Shown here: piece by piece, positions 49,945-60,402 of the stretch
Layout: every line of letters starts with the position of its first letter
Position numbering within the stretch: position 1 is the first letter of the stretch
DNA from: Oscheius dolichura
Taxonomy: Eukaryota; Nematoda; Chromadorea; Rhabditida; Rhabditidae
Length of the DNA stretch: 64,000 nucleotides
Direction: 5' to 3'
Assembly (NCBI GenBank): GCA_932521035.1
Contig: OW051494.1
Location: 3,396,001 to 3,460,000 of the forward strand
Made by a program: the position numbers and the translations under genes
Notes under the pieces: model-generated
Database searches by the model: none
The model's input: only the letters and a program-made list of their open reading frames with translations
Told to the model about the DNA's origin: nothing

Positions 49945-50571
49945 TCAAATCAGTTTCGGGTGATCAATCCGGACGACGAAGGCGAAGGTCGGCTGGGCTG
50001 GGGCGACGAGGGTCATCAGCTGTACGGCATTCACTCGCCGCCGGTAGAGACTTCTAGTCATGTCGGGACCGGCGATAGAGTATCCACTTTTCTTGACGGC
50101 TTCAGTGGGCTCGTAGAATCCGATGAGGGTGATTCCTTCGAATGGCTTGAACCTCGGGTCCTTGAAGTATGGGGCAAGGAAGTTGAAGGCGACCTGGAAC
50201 CTGTGGCTTTCAGCAGTGGGAGATACGGTGATCATCGGCCTAACGTCGATGAGTGCCACAGTGATCGCCTTCCAATTGCCCATAGCATATTTGGGAAACA
50301 GGGCGTCGCTGGTGTCCCTATTCGGGAACTTCTCGCGGTCGTTGATGAAGAGAGCACCATTCTAAAAAGCATTTCAACAGTAGTAGTGCATAAATATACC
50401 AAGTTCTTCTTTGGCTCCAATCTTTCTGGCGTCCAATTTCTTTTCCAGCTCTTTGATCTTGCTCTCCTTGGCTTTCAAGGTCTTCTGTAGCTTTCCAATA
50501 GTTTTCTTCTGGCCCTGGATCAACGTGGCCGAGCAGATGACAATCGCCGGTCGGGAACAGCAAGGAGCCAC
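49945..50571 (-). CDS. Unrecognised protein with N-terminal coiled coil; start and one junction unresolved
   Basis: Two minus-strand blocks look coding. The first (about 50570-50400) reads APCCSRPAIVICSATLIQGQ then a coiled coil KKTIGKLQKTLKAKESKIKE, LEKKLDARKIGAKEE. The second (50361-49945) reads NGALFINDREKFPNRDTSDA, MGNWKAITVALIDVRPMITV, HRFQVAFNFLAPYFKDPRFK, EGITLIGFYEPTEAVKK and ends RIDHPKLI. An intron starting GTATATTT and ending CTTTTAG lies between them, but its phase does not match the coiled-coil frame, so the model has a fault I could not resolve. The TGA stop overlaps an AATAAA on the minus strand, supporting this strand over the long plus-strand frame. No ATG was found for the first block. 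No family is recognised. Confidence 0.55.
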
Positions 50572-50741
50572 CGAGTAAGTGACTATTTCCTGAGACTACC
50601 CGGGAAACAGACGCTTGACAGCGTTTTGACCTGAAATCGCTATCATTTCATGTTCATTTCCCCTTTCTGTCTCCTCCAGTGTTTCTCCTTCTTCGTTGTT
50701 TTCAGGTACTATTGAAGTCGTTGCCTTTGCAGATACGAAAA

Positions 50742-51668
50742 ATGGATGGAAAAAGGAAATGTCGTAGAAGTGACGTTCTTTTGAGAAACAAGGAAAGTGA
50801 TGGAGATGAGGAAGATGATTTCGATCAATTTCTCGACTTGTTTCTTGATGAGTTGAGGAAGAAATTGGTGCAATTGCAGAAAAGAGAAGAATGTGATTCG
50901 GTACGCTTTTTCATTTGTGTCCTTTTATTTCGCTTTCAGAATGAGGAAACAAGTAGACCTCTCAGCGCATGTGTGGAAGAAATTAACGAAGACAATTTGG
51001 GCATATCTGTAGTGGAGGAGAGCTCGATCGGGCAGCAATGGATGTCTTAAATTCGGATTCGACTTCTTTGCCAATGATGGCTCTTTTGGTGCTGATGGAA
51101 TGGATGGCGCTCTTGGTACTCCTCCTCCAGATGCTCATCGGTTTGCTACAGTTGGCCCTTATTCAGTGGTTATGATGAAGATGCCGGCGAAAAAGGGTGT
51201 CCATCCTGTTTACATTCACCGGTTAGTTTACTATTTGTATAGTTAACCACTCCTTTGCTTATAGGCTTACTGCTGACCCAACAAAATGCTTCGAGTTCGT
51301 ATACAGGCGACCTTTAAAATCGGAAGATGCCATCGGTTATTGCTGTAAGGGTAGAAAGAATTGTGTAATCACGGAAAAAATCCACCAGTGTCAGCTGTTC
51401 TGGAGATTCTACAAGAGACCCAATTACTTCGTTATTACGATCTCGTCCGTTGTCAAAGAGTAACGCAAAACGTTCTATAGGGTATTCAATTAAATTTTAG
51501 GGAACGTTTGACAAGAAGTTAAGACCTGAAGATAAACAGAGAAGGGAGGCCATTGATAAAGCTATGAAAGATTTTGACGACTTGAGAAAGAATAGTGATC
51601 CCTCGGAGGACGACATTTTCAAGTACCTCGACAATCTAAGCCGTTTCCTTTCCCGAAAATGTTTCTAA
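50742..51668 (+). CDS. Unrecognised protein, possibly FLYWCH/zinc-binding-like
   Basis: The ATG at 50742 lies 9 nt after a TTTGCAG. The protein starts MDGKRKCRRSDVLLRNKESD, then an acidic helix (DFDQFLDLFLDELRKKLVQL). A proposed 40-nt intron (about 50973-51012) joins it to SGSNGCLKFGFDFFANDGSF, a Gly-rich part, HRFATVGPYSVVMMKMPAKK, HPVYIHRLTADPTKCFEFVY, RRPLKSEDAIGYCC. Further exons read VLEILQETQLLRYYDLVRCQ and GTFDKKLRPEDKQRREAIDK, ending NLSRFLSRKCF at TAA 51666-51668. The segment with HPVY...CFEFVYRR...YCC resembles the gene starting at 63704. I do not recognise a family. The 40-nt intron is inferred only because it is needed to keep frame. Confidence 0.6.
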
Positions 51669-52196
51669 ACTTTTCACCCTGTGTTTTATCTTACAACTAA
51701 AATAAAATTCTTTTCAAGTTGTCGTTATCAGGAAGATGGGAACTTATATCCGCGCGCCGAAAAGGACGGCGCCCGCGGATATAAGTTCTCGCACTCGACT
51801 ACCCGCCATTGGACCTGGATCCTTACGACCACAAGTATGCCTCCGGCCGTCTTCGACGGCATGGTGGCTAAACCCCCTAAACTTTATAGTTAGATCTGTA
51901 CAGACAGGTCTTCTTGACATATTAAGATTCTGACCGTTATTTGACCTGTCGATCTACACAGACGACAGGTCATACGGACAGACACACAGAGATCTGCCCA
52001 TTACAAGTATTAGGTGGCGTCATAAATACCCGGAAAAAGGCCATAACTTTTTTTATTTTCCACGCTTTTTAGGAGTATTAGGTGTCAAAATGTAGCTGAC
52101 AGTATGGCAAAATATATGCCATAAATTTGAAGACCGGAGACGCGTGTGCCTGGCTACAGTACGTCGCGGAATGTGCGAAAAACCTTTCAGAAGGGA
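51669..52196. other. Intergenic with hairpins
   Basis: About 530 bp. Contains AATAAA near 51702, a 47-nt near-perfect hairpin at 51741-51787, and a looser set of inverted GACAGGTC/GACCTGTC motifs at about 51894-51971. No ORF of interest. Confidence 0.5.
51741..51787. repeat. Hairpin (near-perfect inverted repeat)
   Basis: Arms AACTTATATCCGCG and CGCGGATATAAGTT are perfectly complementary, with further GC pairing (CGCCG/CGGCG) inside and a small A-rich loop. It lies about 70 bp after the stop of the preceding gene. Confidence 0.9.
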
Positions 52197-52607
52197 TTAC
52201 GCTCGAGCAATAGAGGTTACGAAAAAACCGAAAACGCAGAAAAATTCTTCGTCTTGAGAGGAACAGATTTCATTCAAAAAGTATGGAGAAGTACTTCGGA
52301 GCCGACCGTAATCCACCACTCGGTACTCGGCCATCGTCAGCCCCCCAATCAATTCCTTCTCCCTCAGCCGCCATCTTTCTTCGTATTCATCCATGGCATT
52401 CGCGTGTTCCTCGTCCTTCGCCCTGGGTTGGCTCTCGTAGAGTCTCTGCTGCTTCTTCTCTCGTCGGTGATACGTTTCACTCAGCCATCTCACATGGTGC
52501 CGGTGTTCCCGAGAAGCCCTCTCATCCTCGCTGCTCTTCTTCTCGAGTGCGGCGTTCTTCCTCTGGCAGATATCGGCAGACACCGATCTTCGTCTCTTGG
52601 CGACCAT
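52197..52607 (-). CDS. Small charged helical protein, unrecognised
   Basis: Single-exon minus-strand frame from ATG at 52605-52607: MVAKRRRSVSADICQRKNAA, LEKKSSEDERASREHRHHVR, WLSETYHRREKKQQRLYESQ, EYEERWRLREKELIGGLTMA, EYRVVDYGRLRSTSPYFLNE, ending SIARA. About 136 residues, rich in Arg/Glu/Lys, mostly helical. G/C-ending codons dominate until the last 25 residues, where composition becomes AT-rich; the true end may therefore be a splice I did not find. Preferred over the plus-strand frame at 52146-52625, which lacks this codon bias. Confidence 0.55.
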   Translation of the reverse strand: MVAKRRRSVSADICQRKNAALEKKSSEDERASREHRHHVRWLSETYHRREKKQQRLYESQPRAKDEEHANAMDEYEERWRLREKELIGGLTMAEYRVVDYGRLRSTSPYFLNEICSSQDEEFFCVFGFFVTSIARA

Positions 52608-52774
52608 CGAAGATGGCAAAGGTGAGTAGAATGGCATAATCGTTATCTTTCCATGCTTCGGCTTGTTCAGCTAAATATTGCAAGAGAGAAAAGCTTTATT
52701 TGCAAGTGAACAGAAGATATGGCAGGCTCATCAGTACAAAGGCAGTCATGAGATCGACGCGTAGGGGGAAGAGG

Positions 52775-55215
52775 TCAGACGTTGGACGTTATTTGCATCG
52801 GCTGAAAATGGGCCATAGACTACCATTAGGGAGGACGACTCACGGCGTATCGTCTCCTAGACGGTTCCGGCTGCTCGGCCGGCTGTTGTGTTCCGTTCTG
52901 ATCATAGTTTATGGTGATTTCAGAATTTATTTGGAATTTTTGTGGCAGTGGCTGTCCATCGGGGCCACGCTCACCCGACGAGGGGGGAATGACGATATGT
53001 TGAGGGACGACGAAGCCCGGGAAGGGGTTCTCGGGGGCCGGCTCTGTTTGCACCCTAAACTCAAGGTTTCATCACAGTGGAACAGGTGACTAACTGGGCT
53101 ATGGGTTTCTCCTCCTCTCGCTTCTTCTCATGTCGATGTTTTCGCCGGGGCTCGCGGTCGTCCTCGTCCTCCCGTCGCCTGTCTCTGCTCCGATGTCTTT
53201 TGCTCCTCCGCCCGTCGTCGTCCCTTCGCTCCTCTCTATGTTTCCTCTCCCGGTGTCGATCCCTATGATCCGTCGTCGCTGTGAATTCGGACTCCGAGTA
53301 GCGAGATTTGCTCCTGTTGCGGTGCTTGCTGCCACTGCGACGGTGTCGGTCAAAATCTGAAGTCATCCGTCCTTCCCATCCTCTCCAAAGGCCTTCTACC
53401 TGTTCGGGTCTCCGACCCCGAGGAATAATGAGGAGACCGCTCTCGATGGCGACTTCTAGACCTCTTCTTCCTGGAGGAGCTCCTGTGGTGGTGGTGTCGC
53501 CCGTGGTGGTCGCAATCCTTGTGAGAGACCAGCGAGCCGTCGAACATCGAAGGCACCGACCGCGAGTGCTGAATACAATCGTCTGTCGACCCTCTAAAGA
53601 AAGCAATCACCTGCATGGGGAAGCTCTTGACGGCCTCCTCCCTCGTGGGGGAGATGGGCTCGCTGTTGGCGTGTTCGCCTTTGTCCAGCATCTGCTGCTC
53701 CTTGACCCATCTCTTCACCGGATCCTGCTCTGCCGCTGACTCATATGCCACTTGTTTCTTGAGTTCTCGATTGTATGCTTGAACTTCGAGAGGATCCAGC
53801 GGATAGGGCGTGTAGCTGGGCGGCAGGGGGAGCGGAGTCTGTGGGACACCGGCAGGCGAGTAGGGAGCCGGGTATGGCTGGTTCAGGGCTAAATGAGGAT
53901 ATTTTCAAAGGGGAGATGCGACGAGTTACGTTGTGCAAATGTTTGATTGTAGGGAGGATATGACTGCTTGACGGGGTACGGACTCCTGGAGCGGGGATCC
54001 ACCGGGGGAAAGGTGTCACTGAGCTCGAGGAGATCCCTCCGGCTGGAGTAGGGCCGTCGTCGGTTGACTCGCCTCATCCCGCCGGGTCCCTTACCCTCGA
54101 ACTCCATGGTGACCGCTTCGATCCTTCGGTAATACATCAAGACCACCACTATGCAGTAGACCTAAATCTTTTTGGTGAGAAGATTAAGAAGGATCCTCAC
54201 ATTGACGAATACTCCAATAATTTCAATGATAGTCAGGGCCAGCCAGTAGTCGCGGACATCCCCGGCCCACCACATGATACAGTAGGCGAGAGAAGACAGA
54301 ATGGAGCAGACCATACAGGGGAACCAGGGCCAGACGAGGTACTTGGACCACTGAAGAGAATCGGCAAGTAATAGGAGGAGGACGAGGACGAACCGTGTGA
54401 ACACCCCAAATCATGGCGACGGCCGCGAAGAGGAGGAAGAAGACGGAGATGAGACATAGCACCTGGATGATGAAGAGTCCTGAAAATGAAAGAGATATTT
54501 AAACATTCGGGGAAAGCCTAAAGGCGGTTCGGAGCCCTGGTGTTGACTTTATTATGTAAGCAGACTGGGGACAAACAAAAGATAGCATAGCACACTGGCC
54601 GGCCAGCTGTGAAATGACTCATCCGTTGTCCCCACCTATGTAGTAGCGTTCCTCGGGACTCTGCCAGTAGGACTCATAATAGCTGGGGACATCGTATTTG
54701 CCGTAGGTGTTGTAGTTGGGGAGGAGGGTGTTCGCGGCGCGGTCCTTCTCGTACTTGATGGCCGCCATCTGCCAGCCCATGATGCCGAGTTGAGCTATCG
54801 AGAACACCTGAACTCTCGTGGTCTCGTCTCATCAAAAGAATAAAATGGAATTTTGGCTCTCTTCAACTGGCAGATGACGACGCACACCCTCCGCCCCGAC
54901 CACGGAATATTTAGAGGAAGATGGGAAAAGGGGAAAAGAGAGGAGAAGAGAGCACCTTCAATGATGGCCGTGGTACGGGCGTTGGAGGACCCGACGCAGG
55001 GACAGTCCCACTCGCATTGGAGATTGGCTTGGGACATGACCACTGTGCGACAGTGGTTCAATACGTACGTCTGCCAGCTGAAGAGCACCAAACTGGCCAC
55101 GGAGTACACCTACAGGAGATGTTCCTGGCTAGAGGGAACTAAGACTCACGACACTCCATATGCCGATGGTGACGGCCGAGTCTTTGAGACTGCAGCAACA
55201 TGGATTACAGGACAT
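52775..55215 (-). CDS. Multi-pass membrane protein with long Arg/His/Asp-rich tail
   Basis: Exons join from MSCNPCCCSLKDSAVTIGIW, a first membrane segment (VYSVASLVLFSWQTYV), VFSIAQLGIMGWQMAAIKYE, a Tyr/Pro-rich loop, IIQVLCLISVFFLLFAAVAM, KYLVWPWFPCMVCSILSSLA and LALTIIEIIGVFVNVYCIVV-VLMYY. The cytoplasmic tail is basic then Pro-rich (ALNQPYPAPYSPAGVPQTPL, YTPYPLDPLEVQAYNREL), then RS/RD/HR-rich (HHGRHHHHRSSSRKKRSRSR; DRHRERKHREERRDDDGRRS), then ENPFPGFVVPQHIVIPPSSG and KFQINSEITINYD, ending after RRRYA. Introns of about 40 nt, for instance one starting GTAGAAGG after SETRT, keep the frame. Four or five membrane spans. The tail composition is more usual for a splicing factor. A fusion of two genes in my model is possible but the exons join smoothly. 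Confidence 0.65.
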
Positions 55216-56685
55216 CTCTCTCTTCAGCCGGGACACGCTGAGGACATCACTGAAACGGGTAGGATGAGAAATAGAAGAGGGGGGAGGATACCTTTAGAAA
55301 TATGGAGGAGGGGGAAACGATTGAAGAAGGGGTGTTGACAGTTCGTCTTCTGGCCAAATCTATTAAAATCGATATCAGTTTCCAAACAAGACGCCCCCTC
55401 GGGGGGACTGTGAGTCAGGAAGACCGAGAGAGAGAGATTAGGAAATCAATGAGGAAGGCAGGGGGAATAAGTGGTTAGAGTAGCCAGTCGGCTGGCTACA
55501 GCGGACACCCACCACCGGCCACACGACTCTGTTTGCCCTCGCGGTTCGATATGTAAATCGAGGTAGACGCAGCCGGAGGACACGAACCGAAGAGCAGAAG
55601 AAGAGATGGCTCGAGGGGGGATATTCACTTTTGACCCTCGAGAGGAGGACGAGCCCTGTCCCCGGCCGACAGGCAACAACTGTTCGCGGTTCAAGGGAGG
55701 ATAGAATAAAATAAGGGGAAAGTGAGGAGAGTGACTGGGAGAGCAAGTGCAGGACGAGGGCATCGAGTCTCCCAAAGAGGAGGCCATCCCTTTCCAAAAG
55801 TAAGGGCAGATTCAAAAGATCACTGGAGACGGCCTCCCTGGTTCCAGGCTATTGCCCATTTTTTGTTGCCAGGAGAAGAGACATGGAATGTTGACATGAG
55901 GAGGAAAGGCGCTTGTGGAAGGCGTGAGTAGGCTCGTAGGACCAGGTAGATCAATAGCTACAGATAAGGAGAGATGGCCCCGTGTAAACAGAGTCCTACC
56001 GCACTAAGTGATTATTCCGGCAGGTACCGGACAGGCTGTACATGCCCGTCAAAGAAAGAGCCTAGCGGAATGGATGAGTCAGCCGGTCGAAGGCGTGACA
56101 AATTGCGGGAGATTCGCCGTGTATTATACAAGGAATACGGGGGAGAGGCGGCGACGTGGCGTCTCCCATGGGGTGAGCGGTGATAAAAGGATGGGAGAGA
56201 GGAGGCGACCGGGGAGACTGGCTTCCGGCCTGGACAATGGAAATGGACGAGAAGCAGTCACAAAAACGACTGCTGTTTTGGGACTTTCTTCCCCTGGAAA
56301 GACGGTCATGTGCCGGGGCTGGGGCAAGTCAAACATTGGACCTGAACGCGGCCTTCCCAAGCCAAATAAAAGTCGGCAGGCAAGGAGACGAGCAGATTTC
56401 CTGTATATTCCCCTTTAATATCGGGAGAGAGTGGCAAGGAGGGCGATTATCAGAACTGTGGCGGCTGACCGGCAAATAGCCAGTGCAAATAGGGCAGACT
56501 ACTAATCAGCCACTCGACTGTCACTACTGCCCCCTGTTCAACGAAGGGAATCCCGGAAGCGACGGCGACCTTTGACCATTTAGCTGCAGAATGGTTTACG
56601 TTTACGTTAAAAGCCCCGACATAAACGAAAAACATCAATGGGTGGTTTGTATATAAGGAGACCGTCGTCAACAGATATCACTGCC
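55216..56685. other. Intergenic before the FAR-like cluster
   Basis: About 1.5 kb, GC-rich, between a leftward and a rightward gene. No coding segment is recognised. A TATA box (TATATAAG, 56650-56657) lies 36 bp before the first FAR-like ATG. Confidence 0.45.
56650..56657 (+). promoter_or_regulatory. TATA box of FAR-like gene 1
   Basis: TATATAAG, 36 bp upstream of the ATG at 56686. With a normal TATA-to-start distance the 5' UTR would be only a few bases. Confidence 0.7.
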
Positions 56686-57516
56686 ATGATCCGTCCTCTC
56701 TTCCTGGTGGCTGTCTCCTGGGCCCTGGCCTCTGCCGCCCCCATGGTCGAGGAAGTCCATCAGAAGAAGACCGTCCAACGTAAGTGTTCCTCTTCTTCTA
56801 ATCGAGGTGTTTCTAGCTCTGACGGTGGAGGCCTTCGACGGCTACGTTGGACTGCTCAACATGTTCAAGGAGATGCTCCCCAAGGATCTCATGCAGACAT
56901 TGAACTCACTGAACGGGACAGAGAAGAGTCAGATCGTCTCGTTCATCACCGAATGGTTCCAGGATAAGATTTCCAAGCCGGTGGACAAGGAGGGTATCGT
57001 GGCTCTGATCAAGGAGAAGCTCCCCGCCGTGAGGAGACATCCGTTCCAGAGACAGCGACCCGTTTAGGTCTACGAGAAAATCGACAACTTGAACAGCACC
57101 TTCTACGGGAAGTTCAACGCCCTCAAGCCAGAGACCCAGGAGATGCTTCGCAATGTAGGACACCTCCCTCACGTTAGATATCTTTTAGTGGAGAGACAAA
57201 GTCGTCTCCGTGGAGGGATCGACTCCGGCCGAATCTGCCGGCAAGCAGCTCCAATTGGTGCAGGATTTCGGCAGCGCCATTCAGAAGCTCGACAGCGAGA
57301 CGAAGGAAGACCTACGGAAGCAGTTCCCCTCAGCTGTCAAGCTGACTGAAGGCTTGGCCTTATTAAAGGAAGACTAATATCATATATATAGGTTTCGGCT
57401 TCACGGTCATCACAACCATCGCGATGATTCTCCAGAAGATCACCGAAAGCCTGACGCCTCCAGCCCAGGCTCAGGTTGTCGTCCCGCAGGAGTGTCCCCT
57501 CCCCCTCGATAAATAA
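56686..57516 (+). CDS. Secreted fatty-acid/retinol-binding (FAR)-like protein 1
   Basis: FAR proteins are nematode-restricted, alpha-helical, secreted carriers of fatty acids and retinol. Signal peptide MIRPLFLVAVSWALASAAPM; then YVGLLNMFKEMLPKDLMQTL, NSLNGTEKSQIVSFITEWF, EGIVALIKEKLPAVYEKIDN, FYGKFNALKPETQEMLRNW, LVQDFGSAIQKLDSETKEDL, RKQFPSAVKLTE. These follow the FAR layout: LP-EV...L..E.K, a helix with PxVYEK, LxPE.Q, and a late L.SE.KEDL.K.FP. Four introns of 39-50 nt. The last exon (FGFTVITTIAMILQKITESL) is an added amphipathic tail. The AATAAA at 57512 overlaps the stop. Gene 2 converges on it, 46 bp between stops. Confidence 0.75.
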
Positions 57517-57562
57517 ATTGTTTCCCTACACAACACTTTATTGTCTTCTCCCTTCTCTAAAT

Positions 57563-58408
57563 TTACTTAGATGTCTGGGCGTCCTTGGGTAGAAATTCAG
57601 CCAAGCTCATCTGCATAGCCTGGTTCATCGTGTCTGGGTCGGCATTCCAGTCAAAGTCGTCGGGGAGGTTCTCGATCAGGGACTGCATGGCCTTAGCCTT
57701 GGGGGCTGAATAAGGGCATTCTGTGCAAGTAGACAATACTAAAATTACAGTTGTACATGGCTCCGAATTGAGGGAACTGCTCATTGAGGGCGGCCCAGTC
57801 GGCATCGGTCAGGGCCTTGGCATCAGCGAGGAATTCCTTTCCGTCTGACATGATGTTGACGAACATTTTAACTCGGTCAACGTCGACATTCTGGTAGGCC
57901 TTCTTTTCCCACTGAATAATTCCTTTTGATCCCTTGTGTTCTTTCCTAAACCTTGGCGATGAAGTCCTTGGCCCCGTTGGAGGTAAGGGCGTTCCATCGT
58001 CGCACGGCCTCGGTCAGGATACTCTCTGCCGTGGGATAGACGAGAGGAATGTACTGAAAGAGGGGCTTGAAGTGAAAAAAGACAAAAGTTACCTGCTTAA
58101 TTTGAGCCATGAACTCGTCTCGGCTGTGTGGGACGGGGTACTTGCCGGCGTGGAAGGCATTGGCATAGTCGGCCGCCTGTTGCTTGGCGTCCTGGGAAAG
58201 GGAGCAGAGGGGCTGGGAGACCCAGACGGCGTTGAACTCTAGAAAAGAGTCTTTTATCTCGAAATAAATAGAACTTACGAGCTTTTTCGGGGGACTGTAT
58301 AACACTGCAGACGAAATCCATGAGGGCCGGGGTGACTTGGAAGTTCATGTTGATAGGGGCTGCGCCGACGGCGACGACGACGAGGAGGACGCTAGGGAGT
58401 ACCCGCAT
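57563..58408 (-). CDS. Secreted FAR-like protein 2
   Basis: Minus-strand relative. Signal peptide MRVLPSVLLVVVAVGAAPIN; then QVTPALMDFVCSVIQSPEKA, AKQQAADYANAFHAGKYPVP, DEFMAQIKQYIPLVYPTAES, ILTEAVRRWNALTSNGAKDF, IAKVWEKKAYQNVDVDRVKM, LADAKALTDADWAALNEQFP-QFGAMYN, and a C-terminal acidic extension ending PKDAQTSK. The AKDFIAKV and ALTDADW...FPQF blocks correspond to the AKxFxxK and L.DEAK..L...FP blocks of FAR proteins. More diverged than genes 3 and 4. The ATG follows a TTTTCAG by 3 nt (candidate trans-splice site), unlike its TATA-driven neighbours. TTTATT at 57538-57543 is the likely minus-strand poly(A) signal. Confidence 0.68.
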
Positions 58409-59420
58409 TTTCTGAAAAGGAGGAGTATTTCGGGTGAGGGGGAGAAGGACAAATTGAACGGGGACAGGGAGACATATAAAGGAATGGGGGGCGGGAGAGA
58501 CCAGACCGGGAGAGATAATCCGGACTGATTGGGCTTCAGAAAACACGTGGTAACCTATGATCAGCAATTACGGTAGAGCCGATCACTGGAACATCGGAGG
58601 AGAGGAGATGCCTTCTCTTGGACGGGCAGACTGCGAAGAGACGGGGAGGACGACTCGGCTAACTAGTCTCCCAGTTGTATTCTACCATCGGGTTGAAAAT
58701 GATTGGAGGAGATATTAGGTAGATAACCAGAAAATACATAGCGATGTTTCACCTCCGGAAAGGACATAAATACCCAGGTTGAAAGGCGTCCAGGGGCGAG
58801 CCATAGGGGACGGCTGGAGGGTAGACGAATCCTACTCGGCCTGTAGGGAGTCAAGCTGCCTGTGATGGCTCAAAGAAGCGATTCATTCCATGCTGTTGGC
58901 TTTATTGCTATAGCCTTACAAGAGTGCCTATATGGTCCCCACTCTTCCTTTCACAAAATGTCCTTGTTCAATTTTATGAAACGGTAAGACTATAATCGCG
59001 TTCCGTTCACAGGCGAGGATTATCGTGATCAATTTGTTTGATCCAACTGAGCAAGCGTGGGGGAGGACACAAATCATAAAAGGTCAAGAAATACTCTGTA
59101 CTCAATCAAATACTCGTTCAGTTCTATCTGGAAGGAAGATCTTGGCTGTGCTGCAGTTCTCTAACTCATGACGACTGATGGGCCTCCGCCTACCACGAAG
59201 ATGGCTAAGGAGGAGAGGAGTTTGTGGAGGAAACGTGCTTCTCTTTCTGCTACCTTATTCCCTCATCCATGTCGAATAGTCCCGATCTCTTCTCATTCTG
59301 CACCTGGGAGTTTGGGTAACGGTCGCGACCAGAGACCACTACACGGAGTCCGAACCCGGTTCATCAGCCCCCGTATCCTACTGTATAAAAGGTGCAAGCG
59401 ACGGATGATCATTACTCGAA
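58409..59420. other. Intergenic, FAR-like genes 2 and 3
   Basis: About 1 kb between divergent genes. Nothing recognised beyond the gene 3 TATA box (59384). Confidence 0.45.
59384..59390 (+). promoter_or_regulatory. TATA box of FAR-like gene 3
   Basis: TATAAAA, 37 bp before the ATG at 59421. Confidence 0.7.
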
Positions 59421-60246
59421 ATGGCTCGGCTAGCCCTCCTCTCCCTCCTTGCCCTCGGCCTCGTCAGTGCCTTCAATCCCCTCACCGACGAACTCACCTA
59501 TGACTTGGCTCAGAAGATGCTCATCAAGCTGTCTGGAATTCGTAAGTTGTCCTTCTTACCAGGACTACAGTATGATTTAGCCTATATTCCCCAAGATGTG
59601 AAGGACGAGATGACCAGCTTGGCCGCCCCGGAGAACAAGGACGAACTCCAGAATTTGGTTGACTTGGCCAATAAGTACAAGGCCGGCAAGATCGACCCTC
59701 CCAAGTCTCGAACCGCCGCCTTGGCCTTCCTTCAAGCCAACGCCCCGGTCACCTATGACAGGGCCATGGGACTTTTCAAGAACTTCCTCAACAAGTACAA
59801 CACCCTCTCGAACAAGGCACAGGCCTTCTACAACCAGGTGAGAGGAGTAGACGGCCGACAGAGGCAGGAGGTTTAGTTGGAGAGTGCCAGCTACAAGAGC
59901 ACGGACAAGGACATGACAAAGCAGGCCATCAATAACATCAAGTTGGCCATCTCCCAGAGCGAAAAGTGGCAGAACTTGGACGAGAGCGTCAAGCAGGAGT
60001 TCAGAGACAGATGGCCCGAGATCTGCAGCTTAATCGACAGTTAGTAGACTGGGTGGCCAGGAGAATCCCCGTGTTATAGGCAGCTACTACCAGACGATGT
60101 TGGGCTACTTCAAGAGGGTCAAGCCGGAGCAGCTGACCAGCGTGATCAACTCGATGACGGCCATGATGCAGAAGCAGGTCGAGCAGATGGCCGCCAAGGG
60201 AGCCCAACCTGAACAGACCATGCAGATTCAAGTTGAAGACAATTAG
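59421..60246 (+). CDS. Secreted FAR-like protein 3
   Basis: Signal peptide MARLALLSLLALGLVSA; then FNPLTDELTYDLAQKMLIKL, AYIPQDVKDEMTSLAAPENK, DELQNLVDLANKYKAGKIDP, TAALAFLQANAPVTYDRAMG, LFKNFLNKYNTLSNKAQAFY, DMTKQAINNIKLAISQSEKW, NLDESVKQEFRDRWPEICSL, and a Gln-rich end. The order IPxDVK...L...N..EL, a block ending AP..YDRA, LS.KAQAFY, and LDESVK..F...WP closely follows the FAR pattern (IPEEV, SPxLxEKA, LxPEAKxF, L.DEAK..L...FP). Three introns of about 40-55 nt. Nearly the same exon plan as gene 4, so the two are recent tandem duplicates. Confidence 0.8.
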
Positions 60247-60369
60247 GCCAAATAAATCATTGAAAGTTTCTCGGGTTGCCATGGTGTCGGCTTCGCCTCG
60301 TTTTTCCCCCACATTCCCCGCCTGTTTTGAAATATCCAATTATCCCACCTTTTCCATTGATTCCCCGGT

Positions 60370-60376
60370 TATAAAC
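60370..60376 (+). promoter_or_regulatory. TATA box of FAR-like gene 4
   Basis: TATAAAC, 33 bp before the ATG at 60403. Confidence 0.65.
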
Positions 60377-60402
60377 AGTTCAGTTACACTCGGGTCGCCA
60401 AC

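Noticed and set aside
49927-50490. 187-residue plus-strand open frame
   Set aside because: Antisense to a better-supported minus-strand gene with a stop overlapping AATAAA and protein-like composition; the plus frame has no family resemblance.
52146-52625. 159-residue plus-strand frame
   Set aside because: Opposite strand shows consistent codon bias for a charged helical protein; this frame looks like its shadow.
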